The notes: a model not told the origin generated them from the letters alone. Shown: positions 1 to 11,937, counted from the first letter of the stretch. The stretch: DNA of 64,000 bases from Schistocerca nitens (GCF_023898315.1 NC_064622.1:353009234-353073233); one strand, 5' to 3'. A program made the numbers and translations.

Positions 1-849
1 AATGTTTGCAATACTTAAAAAGGGGGTTAATGACATAGCATGGCGTTGAGTGTGTTCTTGAAATGTTAGAAAATATGATTTCTTATGTAAATGATACTTA
101 CTTCTAGTGTTTGAAAAACTGAGCAGTGATGAGCAAATAAGCCTAAATAGTGTTATATCATCGACAAATAACTGCTAATGGTAAATTTTTTACCGAAAAT
201 GCACGCCGCCCGCAGTATATGCAACAGGTACTGTACTTTATGGGTAAACCGCCATTGAATTGACTCTAGCCTTAAATAGAAACAGTATCGGTTACTCAGG
301 GAGTGAAACCATTTAAACATCCTGAATCTCAAGACATTGTGGATACCAACGAGAAGTTTATTACCAAAAGGAGGTGGTCGCCTAAGCTGACGTTCACATT
401 TGAAGGTAAACAGACGAGGTAAGCTCTCATTTTCACTAACTATCACATAAAATTAAATGAGCTGTCAAGACCTAGATAGCTCACAAGATGCTGCGAACAT
501 ACGTCTAACGGAGATGCATGTTAGCAGCAAATCCTAACGCCTGAGTATTTTGGCAGTATGTTGCATGCAAGACTACTTAAACAATTCGTGTTACAACTGC
601 AACAGCATCTATATGAAGTTAAGTGAGTGACCTTAAATTTTTCAGATTTTTCAGTTACATTACTAATAAGTTTGTCGGACAGAACTACCTGCATGCTAAT
701 TTAAAAGATTTCCGAATTTTCCATCAGTCCGTCAGTGTAACATTTTTTGCTTTTACTGCTATGATTACTTTATTATCAGTCGAATCACACTCTGTGCTGT
801 AGCAGCATTAGACATCGCTGATCCATGTAGGAGCGTAATCTGGAAAGTT
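1..849. other. Unrecognised AT-rich sequence
   Basis: I see no gene, repeat family or RNA here. The longest frame, on the minus strand at 153-446, has no recognisable motif and lies in AT-rich DNA. This is flanking DNA downstream of the protease gene. Confidence 0.4.
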
Positions 850-1330
850 TCCCACCTAACAAAAAAGTAACGTATTTTTTCGTCAAATTTATATTTATTT
901 TTCAGCATAATCTCCTTGTAAGTCTAAACACTTCTCTCAGAAATGCTGCCCTCGCTTTAATTCGTCCTAAGGCGAAGGTGATGCTCTCTTAATTCGACGG
1001 TAATTTCTGTTCTCGGAGTTAAACTTTTACCAGAGGGAACAAAGAAAAGTCGCTTGGAGCTCGGTCAGGTGAGTAAGGAGGATGGTCGCCCAGCTGAAAC
1101 CGCAGTTCGTGGATTTTCGCCAAGGCACCCGCTCAGGTGTGAGGCGTCACAGAATGAGCAATTGTGACACCCAGCGCGCGGTCAGTTTTCTCATTCCTAA
1201 ATGTACAATCAGTATGTGACAAACACATTCCTCAATTATGCTCATAACCTCTGCTATCTCCCTTGTCTAAATTCGACAGTCATCTAGCACAGTTTGGTGA
1301 ACTTGAGTAAACGACTGTCAAACAAATCTG
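850..1330 (-). mobile_element. Mariner transposase relic
   Basis: Read on the minus strand, about 1120-1040 encodes the mariner signature HPPYSPDRAPSDFSLFP, the region of the third catalytic Asp in DD34D mariner transposases (usual form YSPDLAPSD). The frame around it contains stops and no intact transposase remains. No terminal repeats or TA duplication could be placed, so both ends are approximate. This is an old, inactive fragment. Confidence 0.55.
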
Positions 1331-1793
1331 AGGGCCCTAAATGGCTGAATGTTAGATGAGTACCTCACTACGTAAGCCCAAACAAATGCCCCAACTTTTA
1401 TTGACATGTGCTGCTGACAGGCAATTAGATTTAACATTTGGTCGGCAGTCTGCAGCAATGTATTTCATGCCGCAAGTGTGCGAGCAACATAAAACAATTT
1501 TAGACCACGTACGTTTTTATTTTTTGTTCATTATTGAGTGAAAAGCAAATTTTTCAAATTACTAGATTATTTTGCGTCTCCAGAGAGATATAATCGTGGC
1601 TGTAATTACAGTATGATAGTGAAACTTTGTAAACATTCTAATGCGTTAATGCGAAATCGATTTATAGTGGAGAAAAGTTAGTTGCAAACTTGGCCACCAG
1701 GTGCAAATCTAATGCTGTGAATGCAAAAAGAACTATTTAAATGTTTCCATGTGTAATAGATCAGGAATGAGACGTAGGCAGAAAAGGTCAATC
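1331..1793. other. No recognisable feature
   Basis: AT-rich intergenic DNA. A 61-residue frame at 1356-1541 lacks any motif and is probably chance. Confidence 0.35.
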
Positions 1794-1804
1794 AAGTGAG
1801 AAAA

Positions 1805-2006
1805 GCCGGCCGGAGTGGCCGAGCGGTTCCAGGCGCTACAGTCTGGAACCGCGTGACCGCTACGGTCGCAGGTTCTAATCCTGCCTCGGGCATGGATGTG
1901 TGTGTTGTCCTTAGGTTAGTTAGGTTTAAGTAGTTCTAAGTTCTAGGGCACTGATGACCTCAGCAGTTAAGTCCCATAGTGCTCAGAGCCATTTGAACCA
2001 TTTTTG
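1805..2006 (+). repeat. tRNA-derived SINE, family S1
   Basis: Starts with a tRNA-like head: an A-box-like GTGGCCGAGCGGTT and a B-box-like GGTTCTAATCC. The tail is shared with other copies here (CCTTAGGTTAGTTAGG, then AAGTCCCATAGTGCTCAG). An 11-bp target duplication, AAGTGAGAAAA, flanks it at 1794-1804 and 2007-2017, showing retroposition. Other S1 copies lie near 11.9, 23.5, 30.9, 33.8, 38.7, 52.9 and 53.4 kb. Confidence 0.9.
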
Positions 2007-2035
2007 AAGTGAGAAAAACACCATGTTGGAGTACA

Positions 2036-2212
2036 AATGTTCAAATGTGTGTGAATGTCTAAGGGACCAAACTGCTGAGTTCATCGGTCCCTAGAGTTAT
2101 ACACTATTTAAACTAACATAAACTAACTTATACTAAGAACAACACACACACACACACACACCCATGCCCGAGGGAGGACTCGAACCTTCGGCAGGAGGGG
2201 CCGCACGGCCAG
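2036..2212 (-). repeat. tRNA-derived SINE, family S2
   Basis: The minus strand reads as a tRNA-like head (GGTTCGAGTCCTCCCTCGGG) followed by a GT-rich stretch and a body that differs from S1. A (CA)n tract at about 2140-2161 is internal to the repeat. Related copies lie near 22.2 and 40.8 kb. It sits about 20 bp from the 3' duplication of the S1 copy, so the two insertions are almost adjacent. Confidence 0.8.
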
Positions 2213-3205
2213 TAGAGTACAAAGAGCAAGGTTACTGATGATATCAAGGACTTTGATAAAAGCCGTTACCGTTGCTAATTTTATGATTTCGTAGCCACTG
2301 AGCCAGTGTGATAAAACTAAGCTTAAAGAAGCTCAGATAGTTATCTGCAGCAAATTCAGAGTGAGATATCGACTAAAGGCACACAAAGTGACTCGTCATG
2401 ACCGGCGAGATGTTAAATTCCTTCAGAACAACGTTGCGATCGGAGTTTGTACGTGGACTGTTAGGAATGAGAAAGTTACCAGGAATAATAAGTTCCCTTC
2501 GATGCCGATATGCTGTGAAGATACAGCTGTACTACTCCAGCTGAATATGGATGAAACCTCGAGTGGTCTCTCGTAACATTTATCTTGCCAGTGGCTGTGT
2601 TCAGCCAGTACATGTACGTTTCGCAGCGTGATCCTACAAAATCTGCCGTTGGCCAGTCTCTTGCCTGCTTCTTGTTCGATAAATGTTAAACGAATTCTTG
2701 GGTGGGAATACGGAATTGTTAAATTTCTCCATATAGTACCACGTCACTTTACATTGAAGGTAGGATGTGTGAAATATGAAAAGTATTTACATTCAAGGAA
2801 AATCATTGCTGCTCGTTGAAGGGCCTTTGAACAAACTCGTTGTGGAAATGGTACCTACAGAGTTCGGAGGTGTATAATACAAGCAGACTTGTGTACACGG
2901 TTTCACGCAACGTGTTCGAACTATCATCACATCCACAGCAACCAGTCACCAGGAATATTGCTGACTTCTAGTAAATGAGTTTTCGCGCCCCATGTCGCCC
3001 GTCGCCGTCGTGAATCAATGTAATATCTCGACGTTTACGATTATCTTCATATGCACGGCAAAGATTGCTTTATCGACCAACTTAAAAAACGAATATTTTT
3101 CCAAATCATTTCTCGTTGTGCTACATTCTGAGGTGCTTAAGTCACTGTATCGCTTTAAAGATGATCTATGGTTGAAGACGATTTTGGTTAGCTACGTCCC
3201 CATAC
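2213..3205. other. No recognisable feature
   Basis: About 1 kb without a motif, repeat family or coherent coding signal that I can name. Short frames at 2361-2576 and 2628-2819 resemble no known domain. Confidence 0.35.
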
Positions 3206-3405
3206 TTACAAGGGAACCTCCCCGTCTCACCCCCCTCAGATTTAATTACAAGTTGGCACAGTGGATAGGCCTTGAAAAACTGAACACAGATCAATCGAGA
3301 AAACAGGAAGAAGTTGTGTGGAACTATGAAAAAAATAAGCAAAATATACAAATTGAGTACTCCATGCACAATATAGGCAACATCAAGGACACAATGAACT
3401 CTGAA

Positions 3406-3477
3406 GCGCTGTGGTCCTGTGGTCAGCGTGAGCAGCTGCGAAGCGAAAGGTCGTAGGTTCAAGCCTCGGTCGGGTGA
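3406..3477 (+). repeat. tRNA-like unit in left inverted repeat
   Basis: A tRNA-like stretch with an A-box-like GTGGTCAGCGTGAGC and a B-box-like AGGTTCAAGCC. It lies inside the left arm of the Harbinger-like element and faces its partner in the right arm. A functional tRNA is unlikely because the acceptor ends do not pair convincingly by eye. Confidence 0.5.
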
Positions 3478-4090
3478 AAACTTTTTATTTTCAGACAATT
3501 ATCAAAGTTTAGGCACTCACACATAATCAACTTCACTCTCCAAAATTCCAGGACATGTTCAGATTTGCTTGGACACATGCAGGATTTGACGGTCTACACA
3601 CGGTAAAATTTGAAAACGTTAAAAACATGTTTTGACAGAGCACAGGGAAAACTGTGCGACTGTGAAACTGTTGCATTCATTTGTTGCAGTTCATGTTACA
3701 GACTCTTATGTTTTCATCGCTTTTTTGGGAGTGATTATCACATCCACAAGAAAACCTAAATCGAGCAAGGTAGAAGAATCTTTTTACCCATTCGCCAAGT
3801 GTACAAGTTAGATGGGTCGACAACATATTCCTGTCAGGTGACGCATATGCCGTCACCAGTGTCGTATAGAATGTATCAGACGTGTTGTCCTGTGGAAGAA
3901 TCGGTTGACCTATGACCTTGCGAGCAAATGTTTTCGGTGCCCATTGGAGAGGCACATCCTTTCGTCTACTTATCGCACGGTTTTGCGGCGCGGTGGCAAA
4001 ACACAGGCACTAAATTTATTACAGTGAACAGAGACGTCAATGAACGAACGGACGGATCATAGCTTTGCGAGAATAAAGAAAGTAAAATTT

Positions 4091-4165
4091 TCACTCGATG
4101 GAAGAATTGAACCAAGGACCTCTCATTCCGGAGCTGCTCACGCTAACCACGGGACCATGGCGCTC
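4091..4165 (-). repeat. tRNA-like unit in right inverted repeat
   Basis: Mirror copy of the unit at 3406-3477, with GTGGTTAGCGTGAGC and GGTTCAATTCT on the minus strand. It has diverged from its partner at several positions, so the two arms have aged independently since insertion. Confidence 0.5.
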
Positions 4166-4399
4166 GTGAGCTCGCAATCTCCTTAATGTTTCTTATATTG
4201 CGCATGGACTACTCAGTTCGTATATATTGCTTATTTTTTTCGTAGTTTCACACAACTTCTTCCTGTTTTCTCGATTGATCTGTGTCCAGTTTCTCAAGGC
4301 CTATCCACTGTGCCAACTTACAACAAAATCTGAGGGGGGTGCGATGGGGAGGTTCCCTTGTTAGTGCTCAAGGTTTCTGTGATGTTGCAGTTACTTCTT

Positions 4400-4840
4400 A
4401 TTACTTCATTAAGTTGTCATCACCCTGGAATGTTTCACTCCTGATAAATTAGACATTGTAGAAATGCCATCCATAAAAAAGAGGTCAGGTCCGAATGCAA
4501 CCCTGACAAGACACACATGGCGAAGGAGTACAGTGTCGTAATAACATTCATGGGTGGGTATACCGTGTTCAAAGATGTGGAGGTCAGTACCCCAACGCAA
4601 CACTCTGCCTCCCCACACCATACCACCTGGGCCATCAAAACGATCACATTCGATAACGTTCGTCACTGCGTTATGTACCCTCATATGTTGAGAGACGGTA
4701 ACACGTAATGTAGCCAGAGCATTCGTGCGTCTTTTCAGTGCTTCACCGGCCCTGAATTCATTTCTATGGACGACAGTGCGCGACCTCATCGACTTGTGCT
4801 CGTGGCGGTGCTCTTTGAAGGGGAGGATACTCGGCAAATG
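4400..4840 (-). pseudogene. Tc1-like transposase fragment
   Basis: A minus-strand frame of about 142 residues contains GPGGMVWGG followed by a region like that preceding the second catalytic Asp of Tc1 transposases (GPDLFFMD). The N-terminal DNA-binding part and the DNARPH block are missing. No terminal repeats were found. A dead internal fragment. Confidence 0.5.
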
Positions 4841-4859
4841 GACGGGTCTGCCCGTTCCC

Positions 4860-5530
4860 CCGACTTAAATCCCATCGGTCTCGCGTAGGATGCGTTTTAG
4901 ACACTTGTTGTAGCACCTTCATAGAAGACTTCATAACATTCAAATTTATATCCTATGTTAACAAACTTTGTCATTTTCAAAAATTCTTCACTTACTATTG
5001 TTAGTCTGCATTTTATATCCTCTTCAGTTTGACCATCATTAGTTATTCTAATGCCCTAACAGCAAAACTCATCTACTACTTCCAGTCTCATTTCCTAAGG
5101 AAATTCCGTAAGTATTCGACTACCTTTCATTGCTGTTGTTTAATTTTTCTTAATGTTCATCTTCTAACCTCTTTCCATGGAAGTATCTATGTTCTTGAAC
5201 CGTTCTTTCGAATCCGTTGTCATCCCTGAAAGGATTACGTTGTCATCAGTAAACTTTAAACTTGTTATTAGTTTTATCTTTCCACATTTCTCCTTGGTTT
5301 CCTTTACATCCTGCTGAATGTACGAGCTGAACACTATCGGGAATAGCCTACAACCCGATCTCCTTCACTTCTCAATTACTGTGTAAGTTGTGTATAATCT
5401 TTCGCTCGATGTATATTATCCCTGCTACATTCAGGATTTCTAATACTGTATTCCAATCACCATTGTCAAAAGTCTCCAAATGCTGCAGAAGTAGGTTTGT
5501 TTTCCTTCTTTCTTCCAAAGTAATTCCTAG
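4860..5530 (-). mobile_element. Degraded RTE-like LINE fragment
   Basis: Read on the minus strand this matches, with many stops, the connection and C-terminal region of the RTE-like elements at 34.5 and 57.8 kb. Recognisable pieces correspond to their EFCYLGSKITDDGRS block and the preceding LADD-like region. Both ends are eroded and approximate. Confidence 0.55.
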
Positions 5531-6190
5531 GGCTAGTTTTACCTCGCGCTTTCCTATATTACCCTAACTAACCACTCTGGGGTTTTTTCCAGTTTTCTAT
5601 ATATAATTCGTTTAAATATCCTGCAAGCATGACATATTAAACTGTTTTCTTTGGGACTGAAATTATTACATTCTTCTTGGAGTCTAACGGTATTTTGTCA
5701 GTCTTATATGTCTTACACTGCACACCACGTGGAATAGATCTGTCACGGCCGGATTTCAAAGGGATCTAAATAATTCTAAGCGAATTGCAGTGTAGATGAC
5801 TATGTGATTAGTATAATACTTCAACTTTTTCCACTCGTTAACTAGATCCTTGTAAGAAAGTAATCGAAAATTTACAATTGTGTCCCACACATAGTTGCTA
5901 CGAAGTCGAAAGCTGTGTCGTAATGATATGTTCTGAGTGCATTATAACTGTCATATGTTCCAGTCACTTCCCCCCTTCAACAGCAGTATGTACTGTCTGA
6001 GATTGTTATCAGTTTCAGCCATTTTCGAGTTTGCGTACGCGAGTCTCTTAATGAGAACTAGTGACCACCCAACTTCTAATTCTTTATAGAACTCCCACGT
6101 TTAAAACATGTTCAATGTTTATGAGAACATATATCCCGAATTATGTGTTGCACAGTGATATTATTCTGAAAGTAAATTCAGTGCTATATG
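5531..6190. other. No recognisable feature
   Basis: AT-rich DNA between an eroded LINE and a Tc1 element. I see no conserved frame or repeat. Confidence 0.35.
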
Positions 6191-6192
6191 TA

Positions 6193-7615
6193 CACTCCTG
6201 GAAATTGAAATAAGAACACCGTGAATTCATTGTCCCAGGAAGGGGAAACTTTATTGACACATTCCTGGGGTCAGATACATCACATGATCACACTGACAGA
6301 ACCACAGGCACATAGACACAGGCAACAGAGCATGCACAATGTCGGCACTAGTACAGTGTATATCCACCTTTCGCAGCAATGCAGGCTGCTATTCTCCCAT
6401 GGAGACGATCGTAGAGATGCTGGATGTAGTCCTGTGGAACGGCTTGCCATGCCATTTCCACCTGGCGCCTCAGTTGGACCAGCGTTCGTGCTGGACGTGC
6501 AGACCGCGTGAGACGACGCTTCATCCAGTCCCAAACATGCTCAATGGGGGACAGATCCGGAGATCTTGCTGGCCAGGGTAGTTGACTTACACCTTCTAGA
6601 GCACGTTGGGTGGCACGGGATACATGCGGACGTGCATTGTCCTGTTGGAACAGCAAGTTCCCTTGCCGGTCTAGGAATGGTAGAACGATGGGTTCGATGA
6701 CGGTTTGGATGTACCGTGCACTATTCAGTGTCCCCTTGACGATCACCAGTGGTGTACGGCCAGTGTAGGAGATTGCTCCCCACACCATGATGCCGGGTGT
6801 TGGCCCTGTGTGCCTCGGTCGTATGCAGTCCTGATTGTGGCGCTCACCTGCACAGCGCCAAACACGCATACGACCATCATTGGCACCAAGGCAGAAGCGA
6901 CTCTCATCGCTGAAGACGACACGTCTCCATTCGTCCCTCCATTCACGCCTGTCACGACACCACTGGAGGCGGGCTGCACGATGTTGGGGCGTGGTCGGAA
7001 GACGGCCTAACGGTGTGCAGGACCGTAGCCCAGCTTCATGGAGATGGTTGCGAATCGTCCTCACCGATACCCCAGGAGCAACAGTGTCCCTAATTTGCTG
7101 GGAAGTGGCGGTGCGGTCCCCTACGCCACTGCGTAGGATCCTACGGTCTTGGCGTGCATCCGTGCGTCGCTGCGGTCCGGTCCCAGGTCGACGGGCACGT
7201 GCACCTTCCGCCGACCACTGGCGACAACATCGATGTACTGTGGAGACCTCACGCCCCACGTGTTGAGAAATTCTGCGGTACGTCCACCCGGCCTCCCGCA
7301 TGCCCACTATACGCCCTCGCTCAAAGTCCGTCAACTGCACATACGGTTCACGTCCACGCTGTCGCGGCATGCTACCAGTGTTAAAGACTGCGATGGAGCT
7401 CCGTATGCCACGGCAAACTGGCTGACACTGACGACGGCGGTGCACAAATGCTGCGCAGCTAGCGCCATTCGACGGCCAACACCGCGGTTCCTGGTGTGTC
7501 TGCTGTGCCGTGCGTGTGATCATTGCTTGTACAGCCCTCTCGGCAGTGTCCGGAGCAAGTATGGTGGGTCTGACACACCAGTGTCAATGTGTTCTTTTTT
7601 CCATTTCCAGGAGTG
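6193..7615 (-). mobile_element. Tc1-type transposon, copy 1
   Basis: A 1423-bp element starting CACTCCTGGAAATTG and ending in the inverse of CACTCCTGGAAATGG, flanked by TA at 6191-6192 and 7616-7617, as for all Tc1/mariner insertions. The visible terminal repeats are about 28 bp. It carries one uninterrupted minus-strand transposase gene. A second copy in the opposite orientation lies at 60471-61892. Confidence 0.92.
6348..7370 (-). CDS. Tc1-like transposase, apparently intact
   Basis: A 340-residue transposase that would cut and paste its own element at TA sites. Residues about 10-60 look like the paired-type helix-turn-helix DNA-binding region, followed by a basic arginine-rich linker near 60-70. 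The catalytic core has SDES (D155), FQQDNARPH (D244) and SPDLSPIEHVWD (E277). By my count 32 residues separate D244 and E277, where classical Tc1 has 34. I chose the Met of MPRQRGREPY because copy 2 and other Tc1 proteins begin alike; an in-frame upstream Met would add 51 less conserved residues. No frameshift or stop is present. Activity cannot be judged from sequence. Confidence 0.88.
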   Translation of the reverse strand: MPRQRGREPYVQLTDFERGRIVGMREAGWTYRRISQHVGREVSTVHRCCRQWSAEGARARRPGTGPQRRTDARQDRRILRSGVGDRTATSQQIRDTVAPGVSVRTIRNHLHEAGLRSCTPLGRLPTTPQHRAARLQWCRDRREWRDEWRRVVFSDESRFCLGANDGRMRVWRCAGERHNQDCIRPRHTGPTPGIMVWGAISYTGRTPLVIVKGTLNSARYIQTVIEPIVLPFLDRQGNLLFQQDNARPHVSRATQRALEGVSQLPWPARSPDLSPIEHVWDWMKRRLTRSARPARTLVQLRRQVEMAWQAVPQDYIQHLYDRLHGRIAACIAAKGGYTLY

Positions 7616-7617
7616 TA

Positions 7618-8080
7618 GACACTGCCAAGAAAGTGTATCGCGAATAGAGTTAGGAGCAAATAAGTAATAAAGAAAAATATCATACCTGATGCTGAAGTAC
7701 TATTGTGTGAACAGCTAGAATATAGTAAACTATTTTGCTTTCATTATTTTAGAGAGGGTGTCAGCGAGAAAATTTTTAGAAATTCTTTGAAATAATGTGC
7801 AAAGTTTGTTGGAAGTCGCAAAGTGCTGTTGTTCCATACGGTCTGGGTAATTTGCCTCCTGTCAGTTATACTGCTGCAAGACATGTACAAAGTTTCTAAC
7901 TTTAATACTTGCCTTAACGTGTTAAACCTTTAAGATTACAGACTTTATCTTTAATTCTAGGCCACTATCTCAGAACCCGGATCTCTGTACCACTTGCATG
8001 TTGCTTATCCAGAGGAAACAAACATTTGGTATCAATATCTCGCATAATTATGGTCCACAGTTAAGAATTTAAAATGTTAT
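7618..8080. other. No recognised feature; short inverted-repeat partner
   Basis: AT-rich DNA. At about 7797-7823 the sequence GCAAAGTTTGTTGGAAGTCG recurs inverted at about 8222-8240, so these may be ends of an unnamed small element. I cannot define it further. Confidence 0.3.
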
Positions 8081-8565
8081 CATAATGTACTCATTAACAC
8101 ACACAGTCTTATCTTAAAAGTTTAACACAACAAAACTATGTGTCTTTCTTGAGGCAGCTTAATAGATGGCGTGCAAATACCTGGACTTCATTCATCCACT
8201 GTTTCAGAATGAGAGCACCTAGTGACTTCCAACAAACTTTACACGTAATTTAAAACCTTTACAAAACTTTCTGTCGCTCCCCACAAAATGATGAAAGGAA
8301 AGAAGTTTATCGCTTACTACATTTTCGCTGCTGATATACGCTGAAGCGCCAGAGAAACTGGTGTAGCTATGCGTATTCAAATACAGACTTACGTAAACAG
8401 GCAGAATACGGCGCTGCGGTCGGCAACACCTACATAAGACAACCACTGTCTGGCTCATTGTTAGATTAGTTACTGCTGCTACAATGGCAGATTACGAAGA
8501 TTAAATGAGTTTGAACGTGGTGTTATAGTTGGCACACGAGCGATGGGACACAGCGTCTCCGAGGC
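8081..8565. repeat. Segment duplicated at 16869-17359
   Basis: These 485 bp recur nearly unchanged at 16869-17359, where they interrupt a mariner. The copy there has a 6-bp extra (near 17058) and a few substitutions. The segment includes unnamed DNA plus the left end of the Tc1-like relic that starts near 8336, so its borders do not match a single transposon. Confidence 0.85.
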
Positions 8566-9465
8566 AGCGATGAACTGCTGATTTTCCCTTACGACAATTT
8601 CACGAGCGTACCGTGAATATCAGGAATCCGGTAAAACATCAAATCTCCGACATCACTGCGGCCGGAAAAACGTCCTGCAAGAGCAAGACCATCGACGACT
8701 GAAGAGAATCATTCAACGTGACAGAAGTGCAACCCTTCCCCAAATTGACGCAGATTTCAATGCTGGGCCATCGACAAGAGTCAGCATGCGTACCATCATC
8801 CATATGGGCTTTCGGAGCCGAAGGCCCACTCGTGTACACTTGGTGACTGAATGACACAAAGCTTTACACTTCGCCTGCGTTTGTCAACACAGACGTTTGA
8901 CTGTTGATGATTGGTCGGACGAGTCTCGTTTCAAACTGTATCGAGCGGATGGATGTGTACAGGTATGGAGGCAACCTCATGAATCCATGGACCCTGCATG
9001 TCAGCAGGGGACTGTTCAAGCGATGGAGGCTCTGTAATGGTGTGGGGCGTGTGCATTTGGAGTGGTATGAGACCCCTGATACGTCTAGGTACGACACTGA
9101 CAAGTGACAAGTACATAAGCATCCTGGACAATTCCAGCAGGACAGTGCGACACCCCACACCTCTAGAGCTGCTACAGAGTGGCTCCTGGAACACTCTTCT
9201 GAGTTTAGACACTTCCGCCGCCAACCAAACTCCCCAGACACGAACATTATTGAGCGTATCTGGGATGCCTTGCAACGTGCTGTTCAGAAGAGATCTCGAC
9301 CCCCTAGTACTCACGGATTTACGGATAGCCCTGTAGCATTGATGGTGTCTGTTCCCTCCAGCACTGCTTCAGACATTTGCCGAGTGCATGCCACGTCGTG
9401 CTGACGCAATTTTGCGTGCTCGCTGGGGCCCTACACGATATTCGGCAGGTGTAGCAGTTTCTTTT
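8336..9465 (+). pseudogene. Degenerate Tc1-like transposon
   Basis: Left terminal repeat GAAGCGCCAGAGAAACTGG with GGTGTAG beyond it; a weakly matching inverse lies near 9450. Plus-strand frames broken by many stops still show FQQDSATPHTSRA and SPDTNIIERIWDALQ, the second Asp and the Glu region of a Tc1 transposase. The first ATG is at about 8484. It cannot encode a protein. Confidence 0.7.
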
Positions 9466-10690
9466 ATATTGATTTCGAATATCTGTTCTACAATATGGAG
9501 TGTATATAGCGCAATAAAAATCGACAATAACTAAAAAACGACACTAAATTTGTTATTCTTTAATCTCCTAAGGATTCTGGGAAAACATTTCTATTTAACA
9601 CCTAAAGACCTGTCTTTTTGCAGAAAACTATTGTTCGCTACGCTTTTAGCCATATCAGTGAATGTGGAACCTAGGAAACTTACATGGAATGTAATACCTA
9701 CATTATTTAACGTACCAAATAAGCCACCACACCAGTAGCTTAAGGGAAAACCACACAGGTATGATAATAATACGTCATCAAAAGTAATAAAACTGTTTCC
9801 CAACACAGAAGAACACAACTGCACACTTGTTGCTAAAACTAAGCCACAACCGGCAAGAATCTTCAGCACATTCGCATTTGAAGCAAAAGTAATTACACTT
9901 GCAAAAATATTCGTGTATTAGGAAATCGAGTGAAGTGTAAAAATGGGCGAATCATTAGACTCCCAAAAATTTTTAGATAACAAGAAAAGTATCTATGATA
10001 AAAACAGCAAACAACAGAAATATATTCTTCTCATGCATGAAATACGTGTTTATATTCTCTTGCTTTCAGTGGAGTAAGATGAAAATATATACGTATTCGA
10101 AAGTATTTCTGCGTGAATAAGTTGTCACTTATGTCACTGAATCACTGTGATTTGGTTGTTTTTATATTTATTTCAAGGTAATCCTGTCTCTTGGTAATTT
10201 ACTAACGCACGGAACGCAAAAATATAACAACTATCTCGTTTATTAAACAGAAAATAATTAAGAGCACACATTATACTCCCGACACATATGACTCTTTGCT
10301 TTCCCACCGCTTGGAGCGCTAGTGTCGCTACAGCTATCAAACGGTAAAAACTTATGCGTCAGAGAGTGTCGCGTGACTGTATGTATTTGGACTGGGTTTG
10401 GAATGAGTCAGCAATCGATATCGTGAAGGTCAAGATCAGATACAAAAACTGACTGCTAAATTTTCGAAGGTACGGAAGTTTTTGGAACAGATGATGTACA
10501 AGTTATTGAAATTTTGTCTCTATCTACATTGAACCTGCAGAAAGTTAATCTGATTGATTCACTGAAGTAATTCAGATTCACTGTCGCGTACCCCTCAGGG
10601 AAGAAAGTCTGATACGGTTAGGCTGGATTACCATGCGTAACTGATTACCGGTGTTGTATGGTAAAAAAAAAAATAAACAATAGAAAGAGG
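9466..10690. other. No recognisable feature
   Basis: About 1.2 kb of AT-rich sequence. I see no transposon ends, tRNA-like boxes or coherent coding region. Confidence 0.35.
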
Positions 10691-11275
10691 GTCACGTGGA
10701 GCTACTCGCGGCGGCCGTGACCACGAAACGCAAGAACCGACGTCGATTGACGCACAGTTTGAGAGGAGAGTGATTGAGTCCAGTGAAGGATCACGGTTTC
10801 GTCGTCTGGCCAACGAACAACGGCTACAGTGCGCAGTGTCCTGGTGCTACCAGCAGGGCGAGCAACGTCGCGAGTAACGAACCGCAATACGCAGCGTTCG
10901 TGTGGTACAGTAGCAGCGCAGCGCTGTTGATAGAGAAATTTGACATACTGGGTAGCAGCAGCCGGGAAGGGCCGCCGGCGACTCGTCGCGTCCTGGCGGT
11001 AACTCCCACGCATCACCAGCATCGAGTGACACGTCCTGTTGGGCGCCTTCATCGACCTGACTTCGCTGGCAACGAGTCCTGCGCATCCTAACCAGGTAGT
11101 ACAAACGAAGGACGCTACAGCTACCGGCGGGCTGCAGTCTGCACCACTAGCCAGCTCTCCATCAGTGGAAACTTACTGGGTGATTGCAGTTCACACTGAC
11201 AGACAATACAAGTGTACCGTACTGTGTCGGAGAAACAGACTTACATTTGCCGGTGTGGCTTATGGGTTACTATAA
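10690..11275. other. GC-rich unassigned island
   Basis: About 580 bp clearly richer in G and C than its surroundings, with several overlapping open frames of 60-116 codons on both strands. None shows a known motif, and such frames are expected by chance in GC-rich DNA. It could be an unrecognised transposon part or a regulatory region. Confidence 0.3.
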
Positions 11276-11658
11276 CCGTATGTGATAATGATAAAAAGAT
11301 CTGACTTTTAAATTAATAGTAGTCCGGACAGTATAGTGGATATGAAACAATGGCCTTTGTAGGAGAGAGCGATAAACTAGGAACTAGGCACATGAAATGT
11401 ATTCGCAGTTGCGAATATGGACGACCATCAGCTGCACAATGGAATGACGACAGTAAAAACTTGTGCCTATCCGAGAGTCGAACACGGATTTCCCGCTTAT
11501 CGCGAGGGGTCGCCTTATTTTTAAAAATATTTTTTAAAACATTAATAAGTATATTTCTTCAACATCATTTTTTTCCAAAGCAGAAATCATATCCCTTTTT
11601 TTATTTATTTAGATCGCATAGCATGCCCTCCAGGCGAAAAATAATGATGTGCAATTAG

Positions 11659-11888
11659 GAGGAGGAGGAGGAGATTAGTGTTTAACGTCCCGTCGACAAC
11701 GAGGTCATTAGAGACGGAGCGCAAGCTCGGGGTGAGGGAAGGAAGGGGAAGGAAATCGGCCGTGCCCTTTCAAAGGAACCATCCCGGCATTTGCCTGAAG
11801 CGATTTTAGGGAAATCACGGAAAACCTAAATCAGGATGGCCGGAGACAGGATTGAACCGTCGTCCTCCCGAATGCGAGTCCAGTGTGC
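11659..11888 (-). repeat. tRNA-derived SINE, family S3
   Basis: The minus strand begins CACTGGACTCGCATTCGGG, then GACGACGGTTCAATCCTG, an anticodon-arm and B-box-like region of a tRNA, followed by a body ending in a CTC-rich tract. An 11-bp duplication, TGTGCAATTAG, flanks it at 11648-11658 and 11889-11899. The head is 5' truncated compared with the copy near 55.4 kb. Confidence 0.85.
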
Positions 11889-11937
11889 TGTGCAATTAGC
11901 ATCAATAACAAAACGAAAGTGGAATTAAAAACACCAC

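Larger units (their letters stand above)
3209..4360. mobile_element. Non-autonomous Harbinger-like DNA transposon
   Basis: An 1152-bp element with ends CAAGGGAACCTCCCC and its reverse complement, flanked by TTA on both sides (3206-3208 and 4361-4363). A 3-bp TTA duplication is typical of PIF/Harbinger elements. The inverted repeats extend roughly 270 bp inward with high identity, and each arm contains a tRNA-like unit. No transposase is encoded; the short frames inside are uninformative. The family assignment rests on the TTA duplication and terminal repeats only. Confidence 0.75.

Noticed and set aside
7149..7667. Long plus-strand frame opposite the Tc1 transposase
   Set aside because: Shadow of the minus-strand gene; the same shadow appears in the second copy at 60460-60936.
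10702..11275. A host exon in the GC-rich island
   Set aside because: Overlapping frames on both strands, no domain motif and no convincing splice context.
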